This document shows positions 25,316 through 33,170 of a stretch of DNA of 64,000 nucleotides, one piece after another. Location: NCBI GenBank assembly GCA_951813615.1, contig OX638377.1, positions 4,924,599 through 4,988,598 of the forward strand. The letters are read 5' to 3'. Numbering within the stretch: position 1 is the first letter of the stretch; each line of letters starts with the position of its first letter. The position numbers and the translations under genes were made by a program. The stretch is from an uncultured Latescibacterota bacterium (GTDB lineage: Bacteria > Latescibacterota > UBA2968 > UBA8231). Below the pieces are notes generated by a model. It was not told where the DNA came from and ran no database searches. It saw nothing but the letters and a program-made list of their open reading frames with translations.

Positions 25316-26337
25316 ATGCGCGTTTTAATTATCGGCGGCACCGGCATTATCAGCACCGGCATCACTCGGCTGCTCGTCGAGCGCGGCGACGAGGTCGTGC
25401 TCTACAACCGAGGGCGGCGCAAGTCGCTCTGGTTGCAGGGGGCTACGAGGTCATCACTGGCGACCGCAGGGACTTTGCAACCTTTGAAAAACAAATGGCC
25501 TCAGCCGGGCATTTCGACGGCGTAATCGACATGTTCTGCTTCACGCCAGCGGAGCTGGAAAGCGCCATCCGCGCCTTCAAGGGCCGCACCGATCACTATG
25601 TGTTCTGTAGCACAGTCGATGTTTACACCAAACCGGCGGCCCAGTACCCGATCACCGAAGAAGCCGAGCGGCAGCCCAGTCCGGCGTTTGGCTACGCCTT
25701 CAACAAGGCGCGTTGCGAGGAGCGCTTGTTCCGTGCGCATGAGACGGGCGAACTGGCCGTGACCAGTATCCGTCCGGGGCACACCTACGGCGAGGGCGGC
25801 AACAACCTGATCCACTCGCTGCCGGGCAATTTCTATGTGGACCGCATCAGAAAGGGTCTGCCGATCATCGTCCACGGCGATGGCTCGTCCTTTTGGCCAA
25901 CCTGCCACCGCGACGACGTAGCCGTGGCCTTTGTCGGGGCCTTGGGCAACGACAAGGCGTTGGGGCGAGGCTATCACGTCGCGGGCGAAGAGTGGATGAC
26001 TTGGGAGCGCTACAACGAGGGCATTGCCGAGGCCCTAGGCGCACCCGCACCGGAGATGGTGCGGATCCCCACCGACTTGCTGTTGCGAATAGCCGGGCGA
26101 CGAGCCGAATGGACGGAGTGGAATTTCAAATACAATAACCTCTTCGACAACTCGGCAGCGCGCGCCGACTTGGGCTTCCGCGTCACCATACCTTGGGTCG
26201 AGGGCGTGCGGCGGACGATCAACTGGCTGGAGGCCAATGGGCAGTTGGAGGTGTGCGAGGACCATCCATATTACGACCGGATCATTGCCGCTTGGCAGGC
26301 AGCCGGCGACCGGCTAGAGGAGGAGTTCAAAGAATAA
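25316..26337 (+). pseudogene. NAD-dependent epimerase/dehydratase (extended SDR), frameshifted near codon 35
   Basis: The ATG at 25316 begins a Rossmann N-terminus (RVLIIGGTGIISTGITRLLV, then GDEVVLYNRGRRK), but after about 25415 this frame loses similarity. The frame one base back continues the same fold: GGYEVITGDRRDFATFEKQM, FDGVIDMFCFTP, YVFCSTVDVYTK, the Y-x-x-x-K motif in FGYAFNKARCEE, then RPGHTYG and TCHRDDVAVAFVGAL. The whole gene would code for about 340 residues, the family norm. A single-base deletion around 25410-25440 explains it. It may be a true pseudogene or a sequencing/assembly error, because the rest is intact and well conserved. The enzyme would act on a nucleotide sugar or related substrate. 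Confidence 0.85.
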
Positions 26338-26355
26338 GCGTGACGTATTGCGCTG

Positions 26356-27114
26356 TTACTCGGGTGCAGATGCACCAAAGGCCGCGGCAAAAGCCTGCGA
26401 CTTGGGATTGAGCACTGAGTAGAAGGCGCGGACCTCCGGGTCGGGGTGGTCGCGCCAGAGCCGAGCGGGCAGGGTCGTGTAATTGCTCAGATGGGGTTGG
26501 TCGCGGCGTCCGTAGTAGATCTGGACGGTTTTGCGTTCTCGTTGCGTCGGGCGGATGGTCGCCGCGTGTAGCACCGAGAGGTTGAAGAGCACGACGGTGC
26601 CGGCCGGGCCGTGCAGGTCGACGATACCGCCGCGGGCGAGCTGGTCTTCCTGGTCCAAAATGGGCGCGTCGGCAGCTTCAGGCGAGAGGGAGAAGCAGTG
26701 GGTGGTCTCATCGCCGTCGGCCAAATAGACGAGGGCGTGGATGTACTGAGTGCGCAGAGGGTGCTGCTGCCAGTGCGGGCGGTCGCGATGCCAGCGTCGC
26801 CAGCCTTCGCCCTCGTAGGGTGCCATGTGGCGCAGGCAGGCTTCAGAGAGACAGATGGGGGCACCGAGTAGCGCTTCCACTGCATTGAGGATTTGCGGGT
26901 AGCGGATGATCTCTTCGACTGCGGGCCAAGTGATCAGAGGGTCGCAGTTGACGGTCTGGTAGGCGCTCTCCAAGGAACGCCAAAAGGCGCGGTTCCAAGT
27001 GGCGCGGTCCTCGTCAAAGCCCTGACGCAGACGGGCGGCTTCTTGGTCGGAGAAGATTTGGCCTAGAGCAATGTAGCCATTGCGGCGAAAGAATTCGTAG
27101 TCTGATGGGTTCAT
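26356..27114 (-). CDS. PhyH-family Fe(II)/2-oxoglutarate dioxygenase
   Basis: 252 residues from the ATG at 27114. A longer reading frame exists upstream to 27357, but its translation is arginine/serine-rich and overlaps the neighbouring gene, so it is rejected. Motifs are WRRWHRDRPHW (His109, Asp111), FSLSPEAAD in the substrate lid, the distal His in LFNLSVLHAATIRP and an Arg in QRERKTVQIYYGRR. It is transcribed in the same direction as the hypothetical gene at 27149, 34 bases apart. The substrate is unknown. Confidence 0.88.
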   Translation of the reverse strand: MNPSDYEFFRRNGYIALGQIFSDQEAARLRQGFDEDRATWNRAFWRSLESAYQTVNCDPLITWPAVEEIIRYPQILNAVEALLGAPICLSEACLRHMAPYEGEGWRRWHRDRPHWQQHPLRTQYIHALVYLADGDETTHCFSLSPEAADAPILDQEDQLARGGIVDLHGPAGTVVLFNLSVLHAATIRPTQRERKTVQIYYGRRDQPHLSNYTTLPARLWRDHPDPEVRAFYSVLNPKSQAFAAAFGASAPE

Positions 27115-27148
27115 CGGCGTTCTTCGGGATAATCGGCTGACCGGCGGA

Positions 27149-28033
27149 TCAGCGCGCGAACCAGCGAATCGGGTGGCGTCGCGCTCTATCGGCAAAGGCG
27201 AGCGAATAGGGATCGCACTGCCGATAGACGACCGCCCCGTCAGTGCGCAGTACCAGCCAGCCAAAGTCCCAGCCCTTGCTCTGATAGCGCATGGGGATAC
27301 TCGGTCGGACGCGGATGACCGGATGCGATCCGGCGATAAAAAGCTGCTGCTCGACATAGTAATAGCCCGAGCCGGTTTCGACGAATACCTCGTGGGCTAG
27401 ATCATCCTCTTCTCCGGGCAGGTCCGCGCACAGACCGCCAATGCCGACCTTGATGGCCGCGCCGTCACCAAAGGCGGTGGCGAGGGCGTCGATGGAGCCG
27501 GAGAGGACGCGACCTTGAGCGTCGTGGTGCAGCACTTCCTCCCACGTGTCGGCGACGTAGAACTTATAAATGTCAAAGTCGTAAATGAAGTTGTGGCTGG
27601 GGGCGTTGGTCGCTGGGTCATGGCTGTCGAGCAAGTGGTACTTCGGCATGGGGTGCGGTCCCCCCTCGGGAGCGGGGACCGTCTTTTGCCCGTCGAGGTG
27701 GGGACGGCCAAGGGCTTGGTGGCCGTCTTGATTGTAGAGGAAAAACGACATCGAGGGCCGCGGCCCAAATCCGTCGGGCAAGGACACGGGCTGGCGCAGG
27801 CTCATCAGGCCGGCGGCCCAGCGGTCGTCGACGAGATACGTCACGGCAAACTCGGCCACCTCGCGCACCTTTTCGTCGCTGGAGGAGTGCACATCAATGT
27901 GCTCGTTGTGGCGAAATTCGGTGTAGATGCGCAGGTCTGCGCCACGGCGAATGGCGCGGACTAAGGCGTCTTGGCTGCCGGCGACGATCTTGCGCGACGA
28001 ATCTAGCACTAAGGGGCAGGTCCAGGAGTGCAT
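27149..28033 (-). CDS. Conserved-looking protein of unknown function
   Basis: 294 residues from the ATG at 28033; this start gives a plausible N-terminus (HSWTCPLVLDSSRK), whereas an in-frame upstream start at 28072 runs antiparallel in phase to a duplicated gene fragment. There is no signal peptide or membrane segment. The sequence is mixed alpha/beta with motifs I do not recognise: AIRRGADLRIYTEFRHNEHID, FFLYNQDGHQALGRPHLDG, HNFIYDFDIYKFY, RVRPSIPMRYQSKGWDFGWL. It may be a small-molecule-binding protein. Its expression signals appear to derive from the SGNH hydrolase gene at 23689-24327: promoter and first 16 codons lie directly upstream, and the relict leader ORF stops four bases before this start. 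Confidence 0.7.
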   Translation of the reverse strand: MHSWTCPLVLDSSRKIVAGSQDALVRAIRRGADLRIYTEFRHNEHIDVHSSSDEKVREVAEFAVTYLVDDRWAAGLMSLRQPVSLPDGFGPRPSMSFFLYNQDGHQALGRPHLDGQKTVPAPEGGPHPMPKYHLLDSHDPATNAPSHNFIYDFDIYKFYVADTWEEVLHHDAQGRVLSGSIDALATAFGDGAAIKVGIGGLCADLPGEEDDLAHEVFVETGSGYYYVEQQLFIAGSHPVIRVRPSIPMRYQSKGWDFGWLVLRTDGAVVYRQCDPYSLAFADRARRHPIRWFAR

Positions 28034-28037
28034 AGCG

Positions 28038-28100
28038 CTATCCCTTGCCGTCGGCGGTAAAGTTGTTGCCAATGAAAAGGGAGCGGGTGATATTGGCCAT
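28038..28100 (-). pseudogene. 20-codon relic of the SGNH hydrolase 5-prime end, possibly a leader peptide
   Basis: The ATG at 28100 starts ANITRSLFIGNNFTADGKG followed by TAG; the first 16 codons match the start of the SGNH hydrolase (ANITRVLFIGNSFTAR). The catalytic-serine position has become Asn. The stop is four bases upstream of the next gene's ATG, which would allow translational coupling. Confidence 0.75.
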
Positions 28101-28168
28101 AGTCAGTCCTCAATGTGGGTTGGAGTGCATCTTGCTCAACATACACGCCGCTTCGCCCCGCGCCAAGT
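28053..28168 (-). repeat. Duplicated SGNH hydrolase promoter and gene start
   Basis: This is the derived copy of 24280-24396. It keeps the TTGGCG-N17-TATGTT boxes and 16 codons, with substitutions spread through the segment. Confidence 0.8.
28138..28166 (-). promoter_or_regulatory. Putative promoter captured by duplication, driving the gene at 27149-28033
   Basis: TTGGCG and TATGTT with 17-base spacing, identical boxes to 24366-24394. The spacer differs at several positions, so conservation of the boxes suggests function. Confidence 0.5.
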
Positions 28169-28265
28169 TGGAAATAGGCCTTGCACACCGCACTTGCTCA
28201 GGGCATTTTGTCGATAAAGGCTACTGTAACCAATCTTCCCACAACCCATCCCAGGGAGAACAGCC

Positions 28266-29147
28266 ATGATTGAACACGCCAACACCTCGCGCTCAATCAC
28301 CGCAGAAACGGTGGAGATGTCCGCCGATGAGAAGTACCTCTTCGACCTGCTCGGATTTTTGGTCGTGCGGGATGTGCTGAGCGAGGAACACCTGAAGCTG
28401 GCTAACGACGCCATCGACTCGATGGAGCTCACACCGAGCCCGGAATACTTTGGCGACTCCGTTGCCTTGAAGGGTGAAAACACCTCGACGCGCCTCGGCA
28501 ACAGCGAGGGCCTGTTGGAATTGCCGCGGCCGTTGTGCGAGCCTTTCAGAGAAATGCTGGCGCATCCCAAAACCATCCCGCACCTCAACACGATCCTCGG
28601 GGAAGGCTGGCGGCTCGACCACGGTCCGGGTCTGATCGCGATGGACAAGGGATGTTCCGGCGGCATGCTACACGGCAACTTCGACAACGCCCCCTATTTC
28701 TACCGCGAGGGTAAGATTTTCACCGGCCTCTGCGTCATCGAATACCTGCTCGCCGATGAAGGGCCGGGCGACGGCGGCATCAGCGTCATTGCCGGCAGCC
28801 ACAAGGCCAACGTGACCTGTCCAGCCAAGATGCTCAGATGGGAACAGCACCAGGAATACGTGACCGAGATAAACGCCAAAGCGGGCGACGCCATCATCTT
28901 TAGCGAGGCGTGCACCCACGGCACCCTCCCGTGGAATGCCGACCACCAGCGCCGCGCCATCCTCTACAAGTACAACACCGGTCACATGGCATGGGGTGGA
29001 GGCGGAGTGCGCGGCCGGCGTCCATCCTACTGGGACGAGCTCACCTCTGCCCAGCAGGCAGCCCTGCTTTTGCCCTCACACCATTCCCGCAGACCCAAGC
29101 CGAGCAACGGGTACGCAGGACTCGCCGAGGTGGCCGATTCGGTGTGA
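28266..29147 (+). CDS. PhyH-family protein with HGN in place of HxD (halogenase-like metal site)
   Basis: 293 residues; the ATG at 28266 has GGGAGA six bases upstream. The family pattern is clear: EKYLFDLLGFLVVRDVLSEE near residue 23, ISVIAGSHKANV, and GDAIIFSEACTHGTLPW with the distal His218 and Arg229/230. At the first metal motif the sequence is GGMLHGNFDN (His136, Asn138), so no carboxylate ligand is present. In characterised Fe(II)/2-oxoglutarate halogenases the same position is Gly or Ala. The protein is related to the 35204 product, which has HNG. Whether it halogenates, hydroxylates, or binds something else is not known. It is followed after 25 bases by a convergent aminotransferase gene. 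Confidence 0.82.
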   Translation: MIEHANTSRSITAETVEMSADEKYLFDLLGFLVVRDVLSEEHLKLANDAIDSMELTPSPEYFGDSVALKGENTSTRLGNSEGLLELPRPLCEPFREMLAHPKTIPHLNTILGEGWRLDHGPGLIAMDKGCSGGMLHGNFDNAPYFYREGKIFTGLCVIEYLLADEGPGDGGISVIAGSHKANVTCPAKMLRWEQHQEYVTEINAKAGDAIIFSEACTHGTLPWNADHQRRAILYKYNTGHMAWGGGGVRGRRPSYWDELTSAQQAALLLPSHHSRRPKPSNGYAGLAEVADSV

Positions 29148-29172
29148 GGTGACGTGGGGGTTCGGACGGCTG

Positions 29173-30324
29173 CTAAGGCAGGGCTTCGAGGAGGCGATCG
29201 ATGTCCTCGTGGTTGTTGTACACCGAGGGAGAGAGGCGCATCTTGTTGCCGAAGCGCATCGCCACATGAACATTGGCACTCCTGCAACTGGCTAGGGCCG
29301 CTTCGGGGTGTGGCGCTACGAAGGCGAGGATGGGGCTTTCGTTCCCCTGCGGCGTGATCGATTGGTACCCCCGCTTTGGCAGCTCCTCCTGCAGGCGGTC
29401 GGTCAGGTCTCTCGCGTGGCTGCGGATTCTGTCAACTCCGAGGCGCAGGATGTATTGCAGGCTCTCCTGGGCGCACACGACTCCTTCGTACGAGGGGTAA
29501 CTGACCTCGTAGGCACCGACTCCGGTCGGGGGTGAAAACGATATTTCCTCACTGGCCGAATCGGGCTCTTCCACCCAAGGAGGATAGTTGAGCGTCACAC
29601 CACCCGTGGGTTGAGACGGTTTGAGCACGTCGAGCTGCAGATCGGAACGGACGTACAGAAACCCAAACCCCTTGACGCCCATCAGCCACTTGAACGTCGA
29701 ACAAGCTGCAAAGTCGATGCCCATTGCCTTGACGTCGATCAGAACGCCGCCCGCAGCCTGCATGATGTCGGCATACAGATATGCGCCGTTGTCGTGAGCC
29801 AGCTTGCTCAGCGCCGCGACATCTGCGACATACCCATTGACGTTTGACACCAATGCCACCGAAATCAGCCGGGTATTGCCATCGACCGCGTCTTCCATGG
29901 CGGCCATGTCGATTTGCCAGTTGAAATTCTTGACGATCCGCACATCGAGGCCTTGCTGCTCGCGAAACTTGTAGTTGGATATGCAGGGGCTGAAATTCAG
30001 ATCCGACATCACCACATTGCCGCCGGCCAGATGATCCCGCAAGCCGTTGAGGATATTGCTCTCCGATTCCACCGTGCTGCGCGCAAAGGCGATTTCGCCG
30101 GGGTCGGCGTTGATGAGCCGGGCAAATAGGGCCTTAGCTTGGTCGCGCGGCGGCGCCCAAGCCGGCCACCACGGCTCCCCCACCTCGTGCGCAACCCAAT
30201 CGACGTATCGGTGCAGGGCCGCGGCCGAGTGCGCACTGATCGGATGCGACGAGGCGTTGTCGAAGTACGCCATGGTCCGCGCGCGCGGGAAATCTTCGCG
30301 CACTCTCTCGAAAAGATCTGTCAT
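29173..30324 (-). CDS. Class V PLP-dependent aminotransferase / cysteine desulfurase-like enzyme
   Basis: 383 residues from the ATG at 30324, fixed by GAGGAGAG eight bases upstream; the open frame continues upstream to 30765 only as the shadow of the GNAT gene. Features are YFDNASSHPIS at the N-terminus, RSTVESESNILNGL (phosphate region), VALVSNVNGYVADVAAL, LYADIMQAAGGVLIDV (the Asp and Gln that hold PLP), and FAACSTFKWLMGVKGFGFLY, with the Schiff-base lysine. Class V members act as isopenicillin-N epimerase-like enzymes, kynureninases or cysteine desulfurases; the reaction here is unassigned. It follows the GNAT gene by about 70 bases on the same strand. Confidence 0.88.
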   Translation of the reverse strand: MTDLFERVREDFPRARTMAYFDNASSHPISAHSAAALHRYVDWVAHEVGEPWWPAWAPPRDQAKALFARLINADPGEIAFARSTVESESNILNGLRDHLAGGNVVMSDLNFSPCISNYKFREQQGLDVRIVKNFNWQIDMAAMEDAVDGNTRLISVALVSNVNGYVADVAALSKLAHDNGAYLYADIMQAAGGVLIDVKAMGIDFAACSTFKWLMGVKGFGFLYVRSDLQLDVLKPSQPTGGVTLNYPPWVEEPDSASEEISFSPPTGVGAYEVSYPSYEGVVCAQESLQYILRLGVDRIRSHARDLTDRLQEELPKRGYQSITPQGNESPILAFVAPHPEAALASCRSANVHVAMRFGNKMRLSPSVYNNHEDIDRLLEALP

Positions 30325-30395
30325 ACCCGGCTCTCCTCGGTATAAAATCTGCGTTATACTCAAATGTTGTTTTTGACTGCCAGCGTCTGCGGCGG

Positions 30396-30971
30396 CTATA
30401 GATCCTTGTACCAAGTCAGTTGCACCTCGTCTAGTCCCTCGGTACGGTAGGCGTAGAGAAGGACTTGACCGAGCTTGGCACCCATGCGGGCGTAGAAGCG
30501 GCAGGCAGGGACGTTGACGTTTTGGGTCTCGATCTTGAGCTGGGTGCAGCCCCGCTTCTTGGCGCAGGTCTCGGCGCGCTGGAAGAGCGCCTTGCCCACG
30601 CTTCGTCCTTGATATTCGGGCCGCACGCGGATGTCCCAGAGGCCGGCGAGGTCTTCGCGCCCTTCGCAGTAGTCTAAGCCTTCGCCGTGAAAGGCGACAA
30701 TGGCCCCACCGATGCGCTCTTGTCCCCTGTATGCGGCGAGGACAATCCACTGCGAGAGATCCCACGTTCTCCGGGTCCAGCGCTCGGGGCCGCCGGAGTG
30801 GTCGTAGTTTTTGATATAGGACGGATCGACGAGTTCTTCGACCAGCCGGATTCCCCCCAATCCATCGGAGACGAGTTCGACGCGAAAGCGGCTTTTTACT
30901 TCAAACGCGATGGGCACTTGGCCGTATTCGGATAGGGTGTCGGGGCTTTCTTCTTCGATGCGAAAGTTCAT
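30396..30971 (-). CDS. GNAT-family N-acetyltransferase
   Basis: 191 residues. The acetyl-CoA-binding motif A is visible as IRVRPEYQGRSVGKALFQRA (R/Q-x-x-G-x-G/A), preceded by the beta-strand IGGAIVAFHGEG, and followed by KRGCTQLKIETQNVNVPACR and FYARMGAKLG. It would acetylate an amine on an unknown small molecule. AAGGAG lies about twelve bases before the ATG. It is upstream of the aminotransferase and may be in the same transcript. Confidence 0.85.
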   Translation of the reverse strand: MNFRIEEESPDTLSEYGQVPIAFEVKSRFRVELVSDGLGGIRLVEELVDPSYIKNYDHSGGPERWTRRTWDLSQWIVLAAYRGQERIGGAIVAFHGEGLDYCEGREDLAGLWDIRVRPEYQGRSVGKALFQRAETCAKKRGCTQLKIETQNVNVPACRFYARMGAKLGQVLLYAYRTEGLDEVQLTWYKDL

Positions 30972-31036
30972 AGATACTTCGGTCTCCTTGCGATGCCCTT
31001 GGGTCGAAGCGATGTGTTCATTGGCGTTCCTCGCCG

Positions 31037-31957
31037 TTAGGACGCGTTCTTGCCCAAGGTACTACACATCGATCCGACGACCACTAGGATGGTACCGCCG
31101 ATGGCGGGTTTGTTGAGGGGTTCCATGGGGACTAGGTCGGGGTCGAAGAGGGCGAGTAGGCCCATTACGGCCATCGTGACCAGAGGCGTCAGCGAAACCA
31201 GCGCGCCCATGCGCGAAGCCTCCATCCGCTTGAGCGATTCGGCGAAGCTGAGATAGGAGACGAGGGTGAAGACGACCGAGCAGGCCAAGAGCAAGCAGGG
31301 GATGGCCGGCAGGTCGAAGATGCGGCTCGGCTGGGCCAAGGGCAGGAACATCAGCATCCCGAACCAATAGACCAAGGCCATGATCGAGGTCGAAGGTAGG
31401 TGCCGCAGCAAGGGTTTTTGCGCCAGCATGAAAACTCCCCAGAGGATGGCCGAGGCAAAGACGAGCCAAACGCCGATGCCGTAGTTTTCCAACACGAAGA
31501 GCAGTTCGGCAAAGCGCTGGTTAAAAAAGAGCCCCATCCCCACGATCAGCACGCCGAGGCCGACCCACTGCAGACGGCTAAAGGCTTCTTTGAAGAAGAT
31601 CAACCCGCCCAAGAGCACAATTATTGGTGAAAACTGCATCACAATCTGAGCCGAGCCAGGCGAGATGCGGCTCAGGCCCATCAGATACGTCAGATAGTTG
31701 CCGCCGAGTCCGAGGACGCAAACCACCGCTAGAACCGAAACTGCGCCGCGAATCCGAAAAGGAGAAGCAAGGCCGTAGCGAAAGTGGACGACGGGGACCA
31801 GCATGGCCCCCGCGAGCAGGAAGCGGTACCAAGTAACCGTAAAGGGGTCCAGCGATTGCAACAGCAGCTTGAGCACCACGGGCAGGGCACCCCACAACAG
31901 CAGGGTGGTAAAGGCGAGGGTCAGCCCCAGTGATCGACGCTCAATCCGGTCGCTCAC
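31037..31957 (-). CDS. EamA/DMT-family membrane transporter
   Basis: 306 residues with about ten hydrophobic helices, the two-fold EamA arrangement: TFTTLLLWGALPVVLK-like first helix, DPFTVTWYRFLLAGAML in the first repeat, and SILWGVFMLAQKPLL to EASRMGALVSLTPLVTMAVM in the second. The start is GTG at 31957, six bases before the stop of the enolase-superfamily gene upstream, with a weak ribosome site, so coupling to it is likely. DMT proteins export or import amino acids, sugars or nucleotide sugars. In this operon a sugar-acid or metabolite role is plausible, but that is inference. Confidence 0.85.
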   Translation of the reverse strand: MSDRIERRSLGLTLAFTTLLLWGALPVVLKLLLQSLDPFTVTWYRFLLAGAMLVPVVHFRYGLASPFRIRGAVSVLAVVCVLGLGGNYLTYLMGLSRISPGSAQIVMQFSPIIVLLGGLIFFKEAFSRLQWVGLGVLIVGMGLFFNQRFAELLFVLENYGIGVWLVFASAILWGVFMLAQKPLLRHLPSTSIMALVYWFGMLMFLPLAQPSRIFDLPAIPCLLLACSVVFTLVSYLSFAESLKRMEASRMGALVSLTPLVTMAVMGLLALFDPDLVPMEPLNKPAIGGTILVVVGSMCSTLGKNAS

Positions 31958-31962
31958 AGTCG

Positions 31963-33096
31963 CTAAGATGCCCTCAGCCTTTCGACGACCTCTTCATCCA
32001 CCTCAATCCCCAATCCCGGCCCGGTTGGCACGCGCACAAAGCTGTCTTCTTGGTCAAACGGCACCGCGCATAGCTCTTGGCGGATGGCACTCGGCGTGCG
32101 GTCGAATTCCATCACTGGTTCCTGCATATAGGGCTGGGCGTTGCGCGCTGGCGGGCAGGGCGGCAAGGTGGCGGCAAGGTGCAAGGTGGCGGCGATCATA
32201 ACGGGCGATCCCCAGACGTGAGGGTTGACCTGAATGCCGCAGGCGTTGGCCATGGCGCAGATGCGCTGCATTTCGGTAATGCCGCCGCAGTGCATGATGT
32301 CGGGCTGGACGATGTCGTACGCGCGGCGCGTCAGGTAGGGCTTGAATTCGTAGCGGGTGCGCAGGTTTTCGCCGCCGGCAATGGCCATGGGCAGTGCGGC
32401 TTTGACTTCCAGATAGGCGTCCAAGTCTTGGGCGTTGACCGGCTCTTCAAACCACACCAGATCTAAGTCGGCCAGCTTCTGGCCAATGCGAATCGCCGTG
32501 GTGGCGTTGTAGGCCTCGTTGGCATCGACCATGAGGTGAATGTCCGGGCCGATGGCATCGCGTAGCGCCGTGACGCGCGCGACATCCTCGGCGATGGACA
32601 GCCCTCCGACCTTGGTCTTCATCCCCTTGAAGCCTGCGGCTACATAGCCCCGCGCCTCGTCGAGCAGGCGGTCGGGAAACTCGCCTTCGGTGTAGTAGAG
32701 GCCGGTGGCATAGACGGCGACTTTATCGCGGACCTTGCCGCCGAGGAGGGCGCAGACCGGGAGGCCGGTAGCTTTGCCCGCGAGATCCCAAAGGGCGATG
32801 TCGAGCGCGGAAAGGGCGCTGCCGGCTAGGCCGACCGCGTTATTGCTGTTGTAGAGCGCGTGGAACATGCGCTCCCAGAGTCCTGCGCGGTCCATGGGGT
32901 CTTGGTCGATGAGCAGCGGGGCGAGCAAGCCGTCGATGAGACCGGCGGCCGCGCCTTCGCCCCAGCCGACGAGGCCGTCGTCCGTGGTGACTTTGACGAG
33001 CGTGGTGCTGCGCTGATCAAGCCAGCCTTGGGACCAGCCAAAGGGGCGCTCAAGAGGGCAGGTGAGGTCGAAGGTCTCGATAGCAGCGATTTTCAT
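31963..33096 (-). CDS. Mandelate racemase/muconate lactonizing enzyme family (enolase superfamily)
   Basis: 377 residues from the ATG at 33096; the frame continues upstream to 33159, but the enolase N-terminus starts at KIAAIETFDLTCPL. The capping domain has VGWGEGAAAG. Barrel residues are visible: lysine pair KTKVGG, first metal ligand MVDANEAYN, second WFEEPV, third GGENLRTRYEF, then VQPDIMHCGG and the base His in NPHVWGSP, which is the mandelate-racemase-type arrangement. It would abstract a proton next to a carboxylate, as racemase or dehydratase. It is upstream of the DMT transporter and divergent from the catabolic operon at 33171. Confidence 0.88.
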   Translation of the reverse strand: MKIAAIETFDLTCPLERPFGWSQGWLDQRSTTLVKVTTDDGLVGWGEGAAAGLIDGLLAPLLIDQDPMDRAGLWERMFHALYNSNNAVGLAGSALSALDIALWDLAGKATGLPVCALLGGKVRDKVAVYATGLYYTEGEFPDRLLDEARGYVAAGFKGMKTKVGGLSIAEDVARVTALRDAIGPDIHLMVDANEAYNATTAIRIGQKLADLDLVWFEEPVNAQDLDAYLEVKAALPMAIAGGENLRTRYEFKPYLTRRAYDIVQPDIMHCGGITEMQRICAMANACGIQVNPHVWGSPVMIAATLHLAATLPPCPPARNAQPYMQEPVMEFDRTPSAIRQELCAVPFDQEDSFVRVPTGPGLGIEVDEEVVERLRAS

Positions 33097-33112
33097 AATT
33101 GGGTCTCTGAGG

Positions 33113-33141
33113 TTGACAGTTGTGGAGGGGGAATATAGGGT
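33113..33141 (+). promoter_or_regulatory. Putative sigma-70 promoter of the 33171-40640 operon
   Basis: A perfect TTGACA is followed after 17 bases by TAGGGT, a weak -10. It lies 30 bases before the ATG of the first gene of the operon, in the 74-base divergent intergenic region. Confidence 0.45.
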
Positions 33142-33170
33142 ATGCAAGTTTGCGGACAAAGGAGACGAAC

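Noticed and set aside
27115..27357. N-terminal extension of the PhyH gene at 26356
   Set aside because: It overlaps the downstream part of another gene and translates to low-complexity arginine/serine sequence.
28038..28170. Possible mobile repeat element
   Set aside because: Only two copies were found, one at a functional gene start, with no terminal repeats or target duplication; segmental duplication explains it.
30325..30765. N-terminal extension of the aminotransferase frame
   Set aside because: The added residues are the out-of-frame reading of the GNAT gene; a strong ribosome site at 30324 fixes the start.
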